Positions 42,196 to 52,270 of a stretch of 62,414 nucleotides of DNA are shown here, one piece after another (the stretch's first letter is position 1; each line of letters opens with the position of its first letter). Both the position numbers and the translations under genes were made by a program. The notes under the pieces were generated by a model. That model saw only the letters and a program-made list of their open reading frames with translations. It was not told where the DNA came from and searched no databases. The DNA is taken from NCBI GenBank assembly GCA_020441225.1, contig JAGRMP010000274.1, positions 1-62,414 on the forward strand, written 5' to 3'. Source of the DNA: Maritimibacter sp. Lineage in GTDB: Bacteria; Pseudomonadota; Alphaproteobacteria; Rhodobacterales; Rhodobacteraceae.

Positions 42196-43179
42196 ATGAA
42201 GAAACGCAATTTCCTCAAAGGCGCGCTCGTCGGGCTGACCATGGCGGTCTCACCGATGGCGCTCGCCGCGCAAGATCTCGACACCGTGAAGGTGGCCTAT
42301 ATGAAGATCCCGCCGCTGGTGCCGATGACCTATGCCATCGAGAGCGGGATCATGGCCAAGCACGGGCTGGAGATCGACCTCACCGTGGTCAACGGCGGCC
42401 CCGAGCTGATGACGGCGCTGGCGTCGGGCTCGTCCGAGATCGGCCAGACCGCCGCCTCGATCGCGCTCCTGGCCCGCTCGAAGGGCCTGCCCATCGCGGT
42501 GTTCGGCACCGGCGACACGGAGCGCCAGCCCGATTACAACCACAACTGGCTGCTCGGCACCGAAGAGGCCGGCACCACCGATCTGAAGTCGCTCGAAGGC
42601 AAGGTCGTGGGTGTCGTCGCCAAGGGGTCGCCGGCCGAGCTCGCCTTCCGTTCGCATATGCTGGCCGCCGGCGCCGACCCCGACAGTGTCGAATGGGTTG
42701 CGCTGCCGTTCCCGCAGCTGCCCGCCGCCCTCGAAGTGGGCAATGTCGATGCGATCCACGTCGGCGAACCGTTCCACGCCATGGTGATGACCTCCGACAA
42801 GGTCACCGGTATCGAACTCGCCACCGGCCTGATCAACGAGGAAGACGGCGTCGAATACGCGCTCGGCGCCTGGTTCGCCACCGACATGTGGCTGGCCGAT
42901 GAGAAAAACCAGGACATCGCCAAGCGGTTCCTGCGCGCCATGCTGGAAGCCAACCAGGCGCTGGCCGCCGACCGGTCGCTGGTCGACGCGATCCTGGTGC
43001 GTGACTTCGGCATGCCGGCGGAAGTGGCGTCGACGACGCCGATGCCGCTCGGGACCGAAACGCTGATGGCGGCGCCGGAGCAATACGGCCCCAACATCCG
43101 CGAGCTCGAAGCCACGGGCATGATCGAGGCGGGCTCGCTCGACCTCGCCGAGGCCCTGAAGCCCGTCGACTACGAGTAA
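42196..43179 (+). CDS. NitT/TauT-family ABC transporter substrate-binding protein (327 aa)
   Basis: A signal peptide is clear: MKKRNFLKGALVGLTMAV with cleavage near ALAAQD, giving a periplasmic protein. The mature part (VKVAYMKIPPLVPMTYAIES, GIMAKHGLEIDL, ALASGSSEIGQTAASIALLA) is the SsuA/THI5-like NMT1 fold. AIHVGEPFHAMVM and the C-terminal segments agree. A GGGAGGAC ribosome site precedes the ATG. The ligand cannot be read from sequence. Confidence 0.92.
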   Translation: MKKRNFLKGALVGLTMAVSPMALAAQDLDTVKVAYMKIPPLVPMTYAIESGIMAKHGLEIDLTVVNGGPELMTALASGSSEIGQTAASIALLARSKGLPIAVFGTGDTERQPDYNHNWLLGTEEAGTTDLKSLEGKVVGVVAKGSPAELAFRSHMLAAGADPDSVEWVALPFPQLPAALEVGNVDAIHVGEPFHAMVMTSDKVTGIELATGLINEEDGVEYALGAWFATDMWLADEKNQDIAKRFLRAMLEANQALAADRSLVDAILVRDFGMPAEVASTTPMPLGTETLMAAPEQYGPNIRELEATGMIEAGSLDLAEALKPVDYE

Positions 43180-43202
43180 GACCCAAACGAAGGGACGATA
43201 CG

Positions 43203-43973
43203 ATGCTGGCGTTTGCACGACGGTCAATCGGGCTTCTGGTGTTTCTTGCTGTATGGGAAATCCTGAGCGCCACGGGGATCGTGTCGTCCGACTACATGCC
43301 GCGGCTCGCCGATATCGGCGCCGCGATCTGGGATTTCGTCACCAGCGGCGTGTTCTGGGTCAATTTCGCGGCCACGGTGCAGCGGATGCTTCTCGGTCTC
43401 GTCGTGGCCGTGGCCCTGGCGATCCTCATCGCCCTGGTCGCCGCCCGCTACGCGCTCCTGCACCGGGCGCTGGGGCCGATCACCGACATTCTGCGCTCGC
43501 TGCCGCCGCCGGCGCTGGTGCCGCTCCTGATCTTCGTGCTCGGGATCTCGCCCGCGCTGTTCTACTTCGTCATCATCTTCGGCTGCATGTGGTCGACCTA
43601 TGTCTCGGCCAGCAACGCGCTGTCGACGGTCGAACCGGTGCAGCTCAACACCGCGCGTATCTATGGGCTCTCCGACTGGCAGATCCTGCGGCAGATCCGC
43701 CTGCCGGCGGCGATGCCGGAGATCTTCACCGGGATCCGCCTGTCGGCCTCGATCAGCCTGCTCGCCACCACCGCAACCGAGATGCTGCTCGGCGGCGACG
43801 GGCTCGGGGCGCTGATCTACAACGCGGGCTTCAGCCTGCTCTGGGACGACATGTATGCGCTGATGTTCATCATCGGCCTGTTGGGGATCGCGCTGAACGG
43901 GGTCGTCTCGGCGGTGCGCTACCCGCTGGCCGGCTGGCAGACCCGCTACGCAGCCATGGGAGCCGCCTCATGA
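43203..43973 (+). CDS. ABC transporter permease 1 (256 aa)
   Basis: About six hydrophobic segments are present (FARRSIGLLVFLAVWEIL, MLLGLVVAVALAILIALVAA, LVPLLIFVLGISPALFYFVI) with the EAA-type cytoplasmic loop around RIYGLSDWQILRQIRLPAAM. This is a SsuC/TauC-type inner-membrane permease. It overlaps the second permease by ATGA (43970-43973). Confidence 0.92.
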   Translation: MLAFARRSIGLLVFLAVWEILSATGIVSSDYMPRLADIGAAIWDFVTSGVFWVNFAATVQRMLLGLVVAVALAILIALVAARYALLHRALGPITDILRSLPPPALVPLLIFVLGISPALFYFVIIFGCMWSTYVSASNALSTVEPVQLNTARIYGLSDWQILRQIRLPAAMPEIFTGIRLSASISLLATTATEMLLGGDGLGALIYNAGFSLLWDDMYALMFIIGLLGIALNGVVSAVRYPLAGWQTRYAAMGAAS

Positions 43974-44746
43974 GGGACATGCTGCTCTACAGCCGGATCA
44001 ACTGGCCCGGGATCTTCCTGATCGTGCTGATCGTCGTGGTGTGGGAGATCTGGGCGCAGATCGCCGACAGCTTCTATTTCCCCAGCGCCAGCGCGGTGGC
44101 GGCGACCATCGTCGACGACCACGCCGCGCTGTTGGCGGCGACCATGGACACGTTGCGCCGCGCCGCCATCGGATTTGCCATCGCCCTCGTCACCATGTTG
44201 CCGCTCGGGATCGTGCTGGGGCGGATCCGTATTCTCGGCGAGATCGTCGAGCCGGTGCTGGAATTTTTCCGCCCGCTGCCGCCGATTGCCGTGGTGCCGC
44301 TGGCGATCATGGCGCTCGGCATCGGCGATGCCGCGAAACTGGTGGTCGTGGTCTGGGGCGCTGCCTTCCCGATCGTCATCAACACGATCGATGCGGTCAA
44401 GGTGCAGGACCCGATGCAGGCTCGCCTCGGCCGCTCGCTGCGGCTGACGCGCTGGGAGCGGATGGCCCTGATCGATCTGCCGGCCGCGCTGCCGCGCATC
44501 TTCGCCGGGATCAAGATCGGGATCACCGTGGCCCTGCTGCTGACCGTGGTGTCGGAGATCATCGTCTCAACCAACGGGCTCGGAGACTACCTGCGGGTAG
44601 CGCAATCCGATTTCTCGATGACCCGGGTGATGACCGCGATCATCGTCATTGCGATCCTGTCGCTGATCGTCAACAGCGCCACCAGCTGGGCCAACCGTCG
44701 CCTGCTCGACTGGCATTACCGTCGATCGGCGATCGCCAACCTCTGA
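43970..44746 (+). CDS. ABC transporter permease 2 (258 aa)
   Basis: The membrane segments WPGIFLIVLIVVVWEIWA, AAIGFAIALVTMLPLGIVLG, IAVVPLAIMALGIGDAA and VMTAIIVIAILSLIVNSA surround the EAA loop LGRSLRLTRWERMALIDLPA. It is a second, different NitT/TauT permease, so the transporter is built from a heterodimeric channel. The next gene begins 13 bases later. Confidence 0.92.
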   Translation: MRDMLLYSRINWPGIFLIVLIVVVWEIWAQIADSFYFPSASAVAATIVDDHAALLAATMDTLRRAAIGFAIALVTMLPLGIVLGRIRILGEIVEPVLEFFRPLPPIAVVPLAIMALGIGDAAKLVVVVWGAAFPIVINTIDAVKVQDPMQARLGRSLRLTRWERMALIDLPAALPRIFAGIKIGITVALLLTVVSEIIVSTNGLGDYLRVAQSDFSMTRVMTAIIVIAILSLIVNSATSWANRRLLDWHYRRSAIANL

Positions 44747-44759
44747 AACGGAACGCTGC

Positions 44760-46331
44760 ATGACCAGAGAGAAGAACATCCTCTGGATCATGGCCGACCA
44801 ACTGCGCTGGGATTATCTCAGCTGCTACGGCCATCCGACGCTGCAAACCCCGGTGATGGACGGGATCGCGGCCCGTGGCGTGCGGTTCGACAACGCCTAT
44901 GTCAACGCCACGATCTGCGGACCGAGCCGAATGTGCTACTACACCGGGCGGCATATGTGGACACATGGGTCGAGCTGGAACGATGTGCCGCTGCGCGTGG
45001 GCGAGCCGACGCTTGGCGATCACCTGCGCCCGCTCGGCTACCGCACCGCGCTGGTGGGCAAGACCCACGTGAGCGCCGATATCGAGGGCATGAAGCGGCT
45101 CGGGATGGACCGCGAAAGCCTCGAAGGCGTCCTGGCTGCGGAATGCGGCTTCGAACCCTATTGGCGCGACGACGGGATCCACCCCGACAAGTTCGCCACC
45201 ATGGACATCGAGTATAACAAGTTCCTCGCCGACCATGGCTTCGAGAGCCCCAACCCCTGGCACTTCGCGGCCAACGCGGGGGTGGACGAGAACCGCGAGG
45301 CTTTGTCGGGCTGGCACATGCGCAACGCCGCCCGGCCCACCGCGATCCCCGACGAGTTGTCGGAGACCGCCTATACCACCAACAAGGCGATGGACTTCAT
45401 CCGCGAGGCGGGCGACCAGCCCTGGTGCCTGCATGTGAGCTACATCAAGCCGCACTGGCCCTACATCGTTCAGGCGCCCTACCACGACATGTATTCCGCC
45501 GCCGACGTGATCCCTGTGAATCGCTCGGAGGCCGAGAAGGACAACGCCCATCCGATCATGAAAGGTCACATGGGCTATGTCGAAAGCCGCTCGTTCAGCG
45601 AGACGCAGGTGCGAAATACGGTCGTCCCGGTCTACATGGGCCTCATCAGGCAGCTCGACGATCACCTCGGCCGGTTGATGGCCTTCCTCGAAGCCGAGGG
45701 TCGGATTGAGGACACGGTGATCGTGATCTCGTCCGACCATGGCGACTACCTCGGCGACCATTGGCTGGGCGAGAAGGAGTTGTTTCACGACGAAAGCGCC
45801 AAGGTCCCGCTGATCATCTACGATCCCGCGCCCGAGGCGGACGGCACGCGCGGCACCGCGAGCGCCGAAATCGTTCAGGCGATCGACCTGGCCGCGACTT
45901 TCGCCGATATCGCCGGCGGACAGGGGCTCGGCCACATCCTCGAAGGCAAGTCGCTGCGGCCGATCCTGCACGGAACCGGCAGGGGGCACGACTACATCGT
46001 CTCCGAACTCGACTATTCGCACCGCCACGTCGCCCGCGACATGGGGCTCGACTGGAACAAGTGCCGCGCCTGGATGGTGCTCACTTCCGATTGGAAATAT
46101 GTCTATTGGGAAGGCATGCGCCCGCAGCTCTTCGACCGGATGAACGACCCGAAGGAGCTGACCGACCTCGGTGACGACCCGGCCCACCGGGACATTTGCG
46201 ACCGCCACCGCGACCTCCTGTTCGATTGGTTCCGCGACCGCCGCCTCACCGTCACCTTCGGCGAGAAGGACGTCGCGAACCGTCGGCAAGGCGGACCGGA
46301 GCAGGTCGGCGTAATGATCGGCTACTGGTAG
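44760..46331 (+). CDS. Sulfatase-family hydrolase 1 (523 aa)
   Basis: The active-site signature is C53-G-P-S-R57 followed by MCYYTGR, the Cys being converted to formylglycine in type I sulfatases and phosphonate monoester hydrolases. Metal-binding elements are the N-terminal ILWIMADQLRWDY and ISSDHGDYLGDHW with GEKELFHDESAKVPL. No signal peptide is apparent, so it acts in the cytoplasm on an imported ester. It lies 13 bases after the ABC permease gene. Sulfate-ester versus phosphonate-ester hydrolysis cannot be decided by eye; the maturation enzyme is not in the window. Confidence 0.85.
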   Translation: MTREKNILWIMADQLRWDYLSCYGHPTLQTPVMDGIAARGVRFDNAYVNATICGPSRMCYYTGRHMWTHGSSWNDVPLRVGEPTLGDHLRPLGYRTALVGKTHVSADIEGMKRLGMDRESLEGVLAAECGFEPYWRDDGIHPDKFATMDIEYNKFLADHGFESPNPWHFAANAGVDENREALSGWHMRNAARPTAIPDELSETAYTTNKAMDFIREAGDQPWCLHVSYIKPHWPYIVQAPYHDMYSAADVIPVNRSEAEKDNAHPIMKGHMGYVESRSFSETQVRNTVVPVYMGLIRQLDDHLGRLMAFLEAEGRIEDTVIVISSDHGDYLGDHWLGEKELFHDESAKVPLIIYDPAPEADGTRGTASAEIVQAIDLAATFADIAGGQGLGHILEGKSLRPILHGTGRGHDYIVSELDYSHRHVARDMGLDWNKCRAWMVLTSDWKYVYWEGMRPQLFDRMNDPKELTDLGDDPAHRDICDRHRDLLFDWFRDRRLTVTFGEKDVANRRQGGPEQVGVMIGYW

Positions 46332-46360
46332 CCACCAACACCCAAATCCCGGAGACCGCC

Positions 46361-48034
46361 ATGGCCAAGGCCAAGAACATCCTCTTCATCATGTTCGACC
46401 AGCTCCGCTGGGATTACCTGTCCTGCTACGGCCATCCGCATATGGACACGCCCAACATCGACCGGTTGGCATCAATGGGTGTGCGTTTTACCAACGCGCG
46501 CATCCAGTCGCCGCTTTGCGGGCCGAGCCGGATGTCGACCTACACCGGGCGCTACGTGCACTCCCACGGCGCGGCCTGGAACGGCTATCCGCTCCGGGTG
46601 GGCGAGATGACCATGGGCGACCACCTGCGCGGGCTCGGCATGGACGCCTGGCTGGTCGGCAAGACCCACATGGAGGCGGATTCCGAGGGGATGCAGCGGC
46701 TGGGGCTGGAGCCCGACTCGATCATCGGCGCGCGTCAGGCCGAATGCGGCTTCGACGTCTTCGAGCGTGACGACGGGCTCAACTTCGAGGGCAACGCCCC
46801 GTTCAAGGGCACCCATTCCTCGGATCACTACAACGACTACCTGCGCGCGAAAGGCTACGACAGCCCCAACCCCTGGCACGATTTCGCAAATTCGGGGCTG
46901 GACGATGACGGCAACGTGCTGTCGGGCTGGTTCCTGAAGTATTCCACCGAGGAAGCCAACATCGCCGAGGAAGACAGCGAGACCCCCTACATGACCCGGC
47001 GCGGCATCGCGTTCATCGAAGCGCAGGGTGACAAACCCTGGATGTGCCACCTGTCGCTGATCAAGCCGCACTGGCCCTACATCGTGCCCGCGCCCTACCA
47101 CGACATGTTTGGCCCAAACAAACACATCGCCCCGGTCCGTGCCGAGGCCGAGCGCGAGACCGATCACCCGGTGATCCGGGGCATGATCAACGCGCCCGTC
47201 GGCAAGTCTTTCTCCGACGACCACGTGCGCGAGACGGTGCTCACCGCTTACATGGGGCTCATCAAGCAGATCGACGACCAGATGGGCGTCCTCTTCAAGT
47301 TCCTCGACGACACCGGCCGGATGGAGGAGACGATGATCGTGCTTACCTCCGACCACGGCGACTACCTGGGCGACCACTGGATGGGGGAGAAGATGTTCTT
47401 CCACGACACATCCGTGAAGATCCCGCTGATCATCTACGACCCCTCGCCCGAGGCCGACGCCACCCGCGGCACCACCTGCGACGCGCTGGTCGAGCAGATC
47501 GACCTCGCGCCCACTTTCGTCGAGGCAGCCGGCGGCGATGCCTCCGACCTCGACCACATCCTCGAGGGCGAGAGCCTGACCCCGATCCTGCACGGGCAGG
47601 CTACGGAGACCTTGCGCAACGTGACCTTCGCCGAATACGATTTCGGCCACACCCCGCAGGCCGAGCACATGGGCCTCGCGCCCGGCGACGCACGTATGTT
47701 CATGGTTGCCGACAAGAACTGGAAGATGGTGCATTTTCTCGGCGGATTCCGCCCCGTGCTCTACGACCTCGCAAACGATCCGAACGAGCTGATCGATCTT
47801 GGCGACAGCCTCGAACATGCGGAGGTGCGCGCGGAGATGTATGAGAAGCTCCAGACCTGGGCGCTGCGCTGCTCACAACGCGTGACCAAGCCGACGAAGG
47901 AAATCGTCCAGCGCCGCAAGCAAATGGGGCCGGGGTCGGGCATCCTGATCGGAACCTGGGATGCCGACAGCCTGCCGCCGCAGGTTACGCTTCCGCAATA
48001 CGCGCGCAGGGTGACGGATCACCGGGGCAAATAG
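46361..48034 (+). CDS. Sulfatase-family hydrolase 2 (557 aa)
   Basis: This is a clear paralogue of the preceding gene, with ILFIMFDQLRWDYLSCYGHP, C53-G-P-S-R57 then MSTYTGR, and LTSDHGDYLGDHWMGEK. It is 34 residues longer, mainly at the C-terminus (VQRRKQMGPGSGILIGTWDA). Again no signal peptide is seen, so it should be cytoplasmic. Two related enzymes in one operon suggest two esters of the same compound, or sequential hydrolysis. Its stop is 1 base from the stop of the convergent SDR gene. Confidence 0.85.
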   Translation: MAKAKNILFIMFDQLRWDYLSCYGHPHMDTPNIDRLASMGVRFTNARIQSPLCGPSRMSTYTGRYVHSHGAAWNGYPLRVGEMTMGDHLRGLGMDAWLVGKTHMEADSEGMQRLGLEPDSIIGARQAECGFDVFERDDGLNFEGNAPFKGTHSSDHYNDYLRAKGYDSPNPWHDFANSGLDDDGNVLSGWFLKYSTEEANIAEEDSETPYMTRRGIAFIEAQGDKPWMCHLSLIKPHWPYIVPAPYHDMFGPNKHIAPVRAEAERETDHPVIRGMINAPVGKSFSDDHVRETVLTAYMGLIKQIDDQMGVLFKFLDDTGRMEETMIVLTSDHGDYLGDHWMGEKMFFHDTSVKIPLIIYDPSPEADATRGTTCDALVEQIDLAPTFVEAAGGDASDLDHILEGESLTPILHGQATETLRNVTFAEYDFGHTPQAEHMGLAPGDARMFMVADKNWKMVHFLGGFRPVLYDLANDPNELIDLGDSLEHAEVRAEMYEKLQTWALRCSQRVTKPTKEIVQRRKQMGPGSGILIGTWDADSLPPQVTLPQYARRVTDHRGK

Positions 48035-48035
48035 G

Positions 48036-48800
48036 TCAGTCGGCGGTCCAGCCGCCGTCGACCGTCAATGTAGATCCGGTCATCATAGCCGAGGCCGGTG
48101 AGGCGAGAAATACAACTGCCCCCATCAGGTCCTCGACCTGCCCGAGACGACCCAGTTTGATCTTCGCGAGCACGTTGTTGAGGAACGCCGTGTCCTCGAA
48201 AAACGGCCTGGTCATCGGTGTTTCGATGAAGGTCGGTGCGATGGTATTGGACCGGATGCCATGCGGCGCGAGGTCCAGCGCGAGCCCCTTGTTGAGCCCC
48301 TCGAGCCCCCATTTCGAGGCGCAGTAGAGCGACCGGTTCGGGCCGCCGACCTGGCCCATCTGGCTCGACATGTGGATCAGGGAGCCGGGCCGGCCCGCCG
48401 CGATCAATCCCTGGGCCACGGCCTGGGCGACAAAGAACGCGGCCTTGAGGTTAAGGTCGAGCACCGCGTCATAGTCGGCCTCGGTAACTTCCCAGACCGG
48501 CTTCGGGCGGTTGGTGCCGGCGTTGTTGACGAGAATGTCGAACGGGCCTTCGGCGGCGATGGCCGCCCCGGTGCCGTCGATCTCGGAGACGTCGAGGACA
48601 AGCGCACGCGCCTTGCCACCGGCGGCGCGGATGGCCTCGGCGCCCGCCTCAATCTCGCCTGCGCTCCTGGCGGCCAAGGCGACCTCCGCGCCGGCTACCG
48701 CCAGCGCAGCTGCACAGCCCAACCCGATCCCCCGGCCCGCACCGGTAACCAGCGCGCGCTGCCCGTCAAGCCGGAAGGACGGCGTCTCGGGGAGGCTCAT
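48036..48800 (-). CDS. SDR family dehydrogenase (254 aa)
   Basis: The classical SDR motifs are [37 protein letters not shown] and [11 protein letters not shown], ending [12 protein letters not shown]. The ATG overlaps the stop of the histidinol-dehydrogenase-like gene (ATGA, 48797-48800), so the two probably act on consecutive steps. Roseobacter DHPS pathways pair an HpsN-type enzyme with SDRs (HpsO/HpsP), which makes a sulfopropanediol-type polyol step one hypothesis, though it is unproven here. Confidence 0.9.
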   Translation of the reverse strand: MSLPETPSFRLDGQRALVTGAGRGIGLGCAAALAVAGAEVALAARSAGEIEAGAEAIRAAGGKARALVLDVSEIDGTGAAIAAEGPFDILVNNAGTNRPKPVWEVTEADYDAVLDLNLKAAFFVAQAVAQGLIAAGRPGSLIHMSSQMGQVGGPNRSLYCASKWGLEGLNKGLALDLAPHGIRSNTIAPTFIETPMTRPFFEDTAFLNNVLAKIKLGRLGQVEDLMGAVVFLASPASAMMTGSTLTVDGGWTAD

Positions 48801-50131
48801 TCGGCCAGGTCCGCGCCCTTCACCGGGGCCGCGCCCTCGGCATAGGGGACGTTCTGGTGACCGTAGCGGCGCACCCGGACGTTGGCCTGCTCGGCGTGTC
48901 CCTGGAAGCCCTCCAGCATGCAGAGCCGCGAGCAGTAACGGCCGACCAGCGCGGAAGCCTCGTCGGTGAGCACCTTCTGGTAGGAATGCGTCTTCAGGAA
49001 TTTGCCAACCCAGAGCCCGCCGGTATAGCGCCCGGCCTTCTTCGTCGGCAGGGTGTGGTTGGTGCCGATCGCCTTGTCGCCATAGGCGACGTTGGTGCGG
49101 GCCCCGAGGAACAGAGCGCCGTAGCCGGTCATGTTCTCGAGATACCAGTCGTCGCGATCGGTCATCACCTGCACGTGCTCCGAGCAGATCTCGTTGGCGA
49201 GCTTCAGCATCTCGTCATGATCGTCGGCGACGATCACCTGGCCGAAGGTCTCCCAGGATTTGCGGGCATGTCCCGCGGTTGGCAGGATTTCGAGCAGACG
49301 CTCGACCTCGGCGATGGTTTCGCGGGCGAGCTTTTCCGACGTCGTCAGCAGGACCGCCGGACTGTCGGGCCCGTGCTCGGCCTGGCCGAGCAGGTCGGTC
49401 GCGCAAATCTCGGCGTCGACCGTCTCGTCGGCGATCACCATGGTCTCGGTTGGACCGGCGAACAGGTCGATCCCGACGCGACCGTAGAGTTGCCGCTTGG
49501 CCTCGGCCACGAAGGCGTTGCCTGGGCCAACCAGCATGTCGACCGGTTCGATCGTCTCTGTGCCGAGCGCCATCGCCCCCACGGCCTGGATGCCGCCGAG
49601 CGCGTAGATCTCGTCGGCCCCGGCCATGTGCTGCGCCGCGACGATGGCGGCTGCCGGCTTGCCCTGGTAGGGGGGCGCACAGGTGACGATACGCGGCACG
49701 CCCGCGACCTTGGCGGTCAGCACCGACATATGCGCCGAGGCGAGCATAGGGTATTTGCCGCCGGGCACGTAACAGCCGACCTGCTGCACGGGAATGTTCT
49801 TGTGACCGAGGATCACGCCGGGCAACGTCTCGACCTCGACATCGGTGAGCGCCGTCTTCTGCACCTCGGCGAAATTGCGCACCTGCTCCTGGGCGAACTC
49901 GATATCCTTGATGTCCTGCCGGGTCATTTCGCCCAGACAGGCGTTGATCTCGGCGGGCGTGAGGCGGTAGTCGTCGCGGTCCCACTTGTCGAATTTCACG
50001 CTCAACGCGCGAACAGCCGCGTCACCGCGCTTCTCGATATCGGCGAGCGTGGCCTCGACAATCTCGCGCACCTTGTCGTCCGCCGCCTTCACGATCCCCG
50101 GATCGATCCCTTCCTTGAGCACCTTGGCCAT
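48797..50131 (-). CDS. Histidinol dehydrogenase-like (HpsN-like) polyol dehydrogenase (444 aa)
   Basis: The HisD fold is evident: [67 protein letters not shown] and the zinc/catalytic region [17 protein letters not shown]. No other histidine genes are nearby, so it is unlikely to be the biosynthetic HisD. Family members such as HpsN oxidise 2,3-dihydroxypropane-1-sulfonate. The ATG at 50131 follows GGGAGG. It is divergent from the DenD-like gene over a 226-base regulatory gap and heads a two-gene operon with the SDR. Confidence 0.85.
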   Translation of the reverse strand: MAKVLKEGIDPGIVKAADDKVREIVEATLADIEKRGDAAVRALSVKFDKWDRDDYRLTPAEINACLGEMTRQDIKDIEFAQEQVRNFAEVQKTALTDVEVETLPGVILGHKNIPVQQVGCYVPGGKYPMLASAHMSVLTAKVAGVPRIVTCAPPYQGKPAAAIVAAQHMAGADEIYALGGIQAVGAMALGTETIEPVDMLVGPGNAFVAEAKRQLYGRVGIDLFAGPTETMVIADETVDAEICATDLLGQAEHGPDSPAVLLTTSEKLARETIAEVERLLEILPTAGHARKSWETFGQVIVADDHDEMLKLANEICSEHVQVMTDRDDWYLENMTGYGALFLGARTNVAYGDKAIGTNHTLPTKKAGRYTGGLWVGKFLKTHSYQKVLTDEASALVGRYCSRLCMLEGFQGHAEQANVRVRRYGHQNVPYAEGAAPVKGADLAE

Positions 50132-50230
50132 GGTTCTACCTCCCTGAACACGGCCGTCCTGAACAAGCATTGCGGCCGGTGATTTCTCTCTTTGAAACCG
50201 ATATCAACGTGAAAGTCTTATTGTTTTCCT

Positions 50231-50242
50231 CGATACCTATCG
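50231..50242. promoter_or_regulatory. Dyad CGATA-CC-TATCG in the divergent promoter region
   Basis: The 12-base sequence CGATACCTATCG is a perfect dyad around CC. It lies in the 226-base gap (50132-50357) between the HisD-like gene and the DenD-like gene. Its half-site resembles the CCGATAGG half of the TetR operators. Operator function is inferred. Confidence 0.35.
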
Positions 50243-50357
50243 TCTCGAAATACGATGCCTTCACCTGTCCGGAATCGTTGTCTGGAAAGGTGTTTGAGCC
50301 TACTGTTTGAACATACGACCAATTATTGGCGTCAGGCGCAACAGGGGAGGCGCGAGG

Positions 50358-51299
50358 ATGAAGATCGCGATAATCGGCGCCGGGGGCTTCGTCGGGCAGA
50401 GGGTCACGCAATTACTTGCGAACGACCCCTCCATCTCGGCCATCTCCGTGCTCGACCGCGCTCCCGTTCCCGTCCCGGCAGATCCCCGAATCACCGGTCA
50501 CACCGGTGACTTCGCCGATCCGGCGACCCGGTCGCGTGTGGTCGAGGGAGCCGACGCGGTGATCCTGCTGGCGGCCATCCTGGGCGGGGCGGCAGAGGCA
50601 GACTATACGCTGGCCCGCGCCGTCAACGTCGACGCCACGCTCGACCTGTTCGAAGGCTTGCGCAACGCCAACCCGGCCACCCGGATGGTCTTCGCCTCGA
50701 CCATCGCGGTCTACGCGAAGCCGATGCCCGACCCGGTCACCGACGCCACGCCGTTCGGCCCCACCATGGTCTACGGGGCGCAGAAATTGATGATGGAAGT
50801 GGCCCTGTCCAACTTCGCGGCGAAGGGCTGGCTCGACGGTGTGTCCTTGCGCCCCTCGGGGGTGATGGCGCGCGACGGGGCGGACGCAGGTCTGAAGACC
50901 GCCTTCATGTCGCGCCTCTTCTGGTGCGTGAAGCGCGGCGAGGACATCACCCTGCCGGTCGCGCCCGACAGTCGGACCTGGCTCACTTCGATCGACACCG
51001 TGGCACGCAATTTCATCCACGCAGCCAAGCTTCCAGAGATCGGCCCGGATCGCGCCTTCACGCTACCGGCCATCTCGCTCACTTTTGGCGAGTTGGTGGA
51101 GGCACTGCGCCGCCGCTTTCCCGACAGCCCGTCTCAGGTGACCTTCGAACCCGACCCGGAGATCGTCGCATTGTTCGGCAGCTATCCGGCGCTCGAAACC
51201 GACATTGCCGACCGGCTCGGCTTCACCCGCGATGCGGATGCCGATGCGCTAGTGGCCAATGCCCTGCCCAGTCTTTCCATCGCCGAGGAGGCACAATGA
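50358..51299 (+). CDS. NAD-dependent epimerase/dehydratase family protein, DenD-like (313 aa)
   Basis: The N-terminal MKIAIIGAGGFVGQRVTQLL is the Rossmann NAD motif, and VFASTIAVYAKP, then TMVYGAQKLMMEVALSNF contains the Tyr-x-x-x-Lys pair. The remainder (VSLRPSGVMARDG, DSRTWLTSIDTVARNFIHAA) follows D-erythronate dehydrogenase-like proteins, which oxidise hydroxy acids. The ATG at 50358 is preceded by GGGGAGG. It overlaps the FAH-family gene by ATGA, a pairing typical of sugar-acid or ring-fission product catabolism. Confidence 0.82.
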   Translation: MKIAIIGAGGFVGQRVTQLLANDPSISAISVLDRAPVPVPADPRITGHTGDFADPATRSRVVEGADAVILLAAILGGAAEADYTLARAVNVDATLDLFEGLRNANPATRMVFASTIAVYAKPMPDPVTDATPFGPTMVYGAQKLMMEVALSNFAAKGWLDGVSLRPSGVMARDGADAGLKTAFMSRLFWCVKRGEDITLPVAPDSRTWLTSIDTVARNFIHAAKLPEIGPDRAFTLPAISLTFGELVEALRRRFPDSPSQVTFEPDPEIVALFGSYPALETDIADRLGFTRDADADALVANALPSLSIAEEAQ

Positions 51300-52258
51300 A
51301 ACTCGCAACTCTTCCCAACGGAACCCCGGATGGACGCCTGCACCTCGTCAGCCGCGACCTGACCCGCGCCGCGCCGGCAGAGGCGGCCCAGACCCTGCAA
51401 GCTGCGCTCGAGGACTGGGAAGCTCTCGCCCCAGTGCTCGAAGCGCAATCTGCGGAGGTGAACGCCGGCGCCGGTGCCCCGTTCGATCCGGCCCAGGCAC
51501 CGGCGCCCCTGCCCCGCGCCTGGCAATGGCTCGATGGCTCGGCTTTCGACAGCCACGGAGATCTGATGGACGCGCTCCTCGGGGTGACGCCGGAAAAGAC
51601 CGGCATCCCGTTGATGTATCAGGGCGTCTCCAACAAGTTCTATGGCCCTTGCGAAGATGTGCGGATGCCGTCGGAGGAGGATGGCATCGACTTCGAAGGC
51701 GAGTTCGGGGTGATCACCGACGCCGTGCCCATGGGCACCGATGTGGCCACAGCGCGCGGGCATATCCGCCTGATCGTTCAGATCAACGACTGGTCGCTGC
51801 GCGCCCTCGCGGGCCCCGAGATGCGGACCGGATTCGGTTGGGTGCGGGCGAAGCCCGCCTGTTCGATGGCCCCGGTCGCGGTGACGCCGGACGAGCTGGG
51901 ATCGAGCTGGCGCGATGCCCGCGTCGACTTGCCGTTGCTGGTCGACCGCGACGGCACCCGGTTCGGGGCTGCGAACGGCTATGCCATGTCGGCCGGTTTC
52001 GACGATCTCGTCGCGCACGGCGCCTATTCCCGCGATCTCGTCGCCGGCACGGTGATTGGCTCCGGCACGGTATCGAACGAAAATTACCGTGAAATCGGTT
52101 CCTCCTGCATCGCCGAGCGGCGCGGCATCGAGAAGCTCGACACCGGCGAGCCCACGACCCCCTTCATGCATTTTGGTGAACGGGTGCGGATGGAATGCGT
52201 CGGCGCCGACGGGACCAGCGTGTTCGGGGCGATTGACCAGAAGGTCGTGAAGGCCTGA
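51296..52258 (+). CDS. Fumarylacetoacetate hydrolase (FAH) family protein (320 aa)
   Basis: The C-terminal FAH domain shows EEDGIDFEGEFGVITD (Glu metal ligands), HIRLIVQINDWSLR, GFGWVRAKPACSMAPVAVTP, GTVIGSGTVSNENYR and GERVRMECVGADG. Family members hydrolyse C-C bonds of beta-diketo acids or decarboxylate and isomerise ring-cleavage products. It is coupled to the DenD-like gene and ends just before a strong terminator at 52271. A GGAGGCAC site precedes the ATG. Confidence 0.88.
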   Translation: MKLATLPNGTPDGRLHLVSRDLTRAAPAEAAQTLQAALEDWEALAPVLEAQSAEVNAGAGAPFDPAQAPAPLPRAWQWLDGSAFDSHGDLMDALLGVTPEKTGIPLMYQGVSNKFYGPCEDVRMPSEEDGIDFEGEFGVITDAVPMGTDVATARGHIRLIVQINDWSLRALAGPEMRTGFGWVRAKPACSMAPVAVTPDELGSSWRDARVDLPLLVDRDGTRFGAANGYAMSAGFDDLVAHGAYSRDLVAGTVIGSGTVSNENYREIGSSCIAERRGIEKLDTGEPTTPFMHFGERVRMECVGADGTSVFGAIDQKVVKA

Positions 52259-52270
52259 GAGCGGGGCCGA

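Noticed and set aside
44670..46289. A 539-codon minus-strand frame and a similar one at 46472-47818
   Set aside because: Both are antisense to the two sulfatase genes, whose motifs are intact.
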